From Candidatus Zixiibacteriota bacterium (GTDB lineage: Bacteria > Zixibacteria > MSB-5A5 > GN15 > FEB-12): a stretch of DNA of 5,739 nt. Where the stretch lies: positions 1-5,739 of the forward strand of contig DAOWMZ010000147.1 in NCBI GenBank assembly GCA_030642845.1, in the 5' to 3' direction. Of the stretch, positions 4,900 to 5,739 are shown one piece after another. Numbering within the stretch: position 1 is the first letter of the stretch; each line of letters starts with the position of its first letter. Under the pieces are notes generated by a model. That model made no database searches, was not told where the DNA came from, and saw only the letters and a list, made by a program, of their open reading frames with translations. A program made the position numbers and the translations under genes.

Positions 4900-5739
4900 A
4901 TGAAAATTCTGAAAATATCTCTCCTACTTATTATAATTATTGCCTCCAACTCTTTTGCACAGGATAAGAAAGATATTCTTGGAGAGATTCTAAATGAAGT
5001 TGGATTCAGCAGAGCTGATCTGGGATATGATTATAAAGGATACTGGAACCGTTTTCCGCTTGATATTCCATACAGACTGACATCCTTTGATGATCTCTTT
5101 AAAGAACCGCTTAAGTTATATGATTATGCAATTGTCATGGGCAATGTGACGGAAAAGTATCTTGATCCAAAATATTCTGACAGTGCGAATGACGGTCTAT
5201 ATAAACTTCTGTATAATCTTGGGATTGACAGAAAACTGGGCGGGTTTAGAAGTTATTCCGCCAACCTTCTCCCCCCTCCGGAAGGGCTGAACCCCATCTC
5301 TATTGCAATCGAAAGATTATTTACATTAGCTGATAAGCAGGTGGAATTCTACACTTTTGGTAACAGAGCCGAATGGCCGGATATTAAAAAAGAGATAAAC
5401 AATAAAACAGAAAATCTTCCTGACTCAGTCAAGATTATCTTATCTGAATTGATAGTGAATCTGACTGATGCCATCAAATGGCGGAATCTTGCTTTCAGAA
5501 ATTGTGATCGTGAAGATATGGAAAAGGCATTTATTATCCGTGATCTGGCCAATACCCAGGTGGATGGAATGATTTATTATCCCGAACTGGATGATATCGC
5601 AGTAACAATAGATATTCCTTCTTTGCATTATGCAGCATTAAAAGTAGTGGCAGCATCCGAGAAAGCAGAAAGATCACTAATTAGATTTATTAAAGATATT
5701 CCTGATGATTTTGAGATGGAGCTTGAAACTCCTTATGGC
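4900..5739 (+). CDS. Exported protein of unknown family (partial, C-terminus beyond window)
   Basis: The frame is open for 280 codons from ATG 4900 to the window edge with no stop. Residues 1-20 (MKILKISLLLIIIIASNSFA) are a type I signal peptide with likely cleavage before Q21, and no lipobox, so the product is periplasmic or secreted. The visible part is mixed alpha/beta and rich in Asp, Glu, Lys and aromatic residues. Notable stretches are GYDYKGYWNRFP (42-53), a probable helix at 174-195 (PDSVKIILSELIVNLTDAIKWR) and another at 204-218. Residues 227-242 (YPELDDIAVTIDIPSL) look like beta strands followed by a helix at 243-267. There is one cysteine, C202. No catalytic or metal-binding motif or repeat is recognisable and I cannot name the family; this may be the N-terminal region of a longer multidomain protein. 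It is divergent from the PD40 lipoprotein gene with 92 bases between them. Confidence 0.85.
   Translation, partial: MKILKISLLLIIIIASNSFAQDKKDILGEILNEVGFSRADLGYDYKGYWNRFPLDIPYRLTSFDDLFKEPLKLYDYAIVMGNVTEKYLDPKYSDSANDGLYKLLYNLGIDRKLGGFRSYSANLLPPPEGLNPISIAIERLFTLADKQVEFYTFGNRAEWPDIKKEINNKTENLPDSVKIILSELIVNLTDAIKWRNLAFRNCDREDMEKAFIIRDLANTQVDGMIYYPELDDIAVTIDIPSLHYAALKVVAASEKAERSLIRFIKDIPDDFEMELETPYG

Overview
The window is AT-rich, tightly packed DNA from a bacterium that appears to be Gram-negative. Four of its five genes encode membrane, lipoprotein or secreted products: a membrane-anchored anti-sigma factor, two lipoproteins with acidic residues just after the lipidated cysteine, and a protein with a type I signal peptide. 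The Asp-Thr-rich low-complexity protein, the long Ycf48/BNR propeller lipoprotein and the TolB-like PD40 lipoprotein fit the Bacteroidetes/FCB group or a neighbouring candidate phylum. This is an inference from style, because no rRNA or other phylogenetic marker is present.

Left region (1-1120, minus strand): an ECF-type sigma factor gene is followed, with a 31-base overlap, by a zinc-finger-type anti-sigma factor gene that runs off the left edge. The anti-sigma product has an N-terminal HxxxCxxC motif, one transmembrane helix and a small extracytoplasmic domain with three cysteines. A ~400-base AT-rich spacer follows, holding a plausible promoter for the divergent gene.

Centre (1543-3657, plus strand): a large lipoprotein of 14 Ycf48/BNR (Asp-box) repeats, best read as two seven-bladed beta-propellers. 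An Asp-Thr-rich insertion, internally duplicated at a 69-base period, interrupts the fourth repeat. The likely start is a TTG at 1543 behind a strong Shine-Dalgarno sequence, not the ATG at 1522. A bidirectional rho-independent terminator (3678-3708) separates it from the convergent gene.

Right region: a six-repeat PD40/TolB-like propeller lipoprotein (minus strand, 3728-4807) is divergent, across a 92-base AT-rich promoter region, from an exported protein of unknown family (from 4900) that runs off the right edge.

The sigma/anti-sigma pair is the only regulatory module. Its proximity to surface-type propeller lipoproteins makes a cell-envelope regulon conceivable, but no shared promoter motif is visible and the link is unproven. 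I see no mobile element, CRISPR array, tRNA or rRNA.
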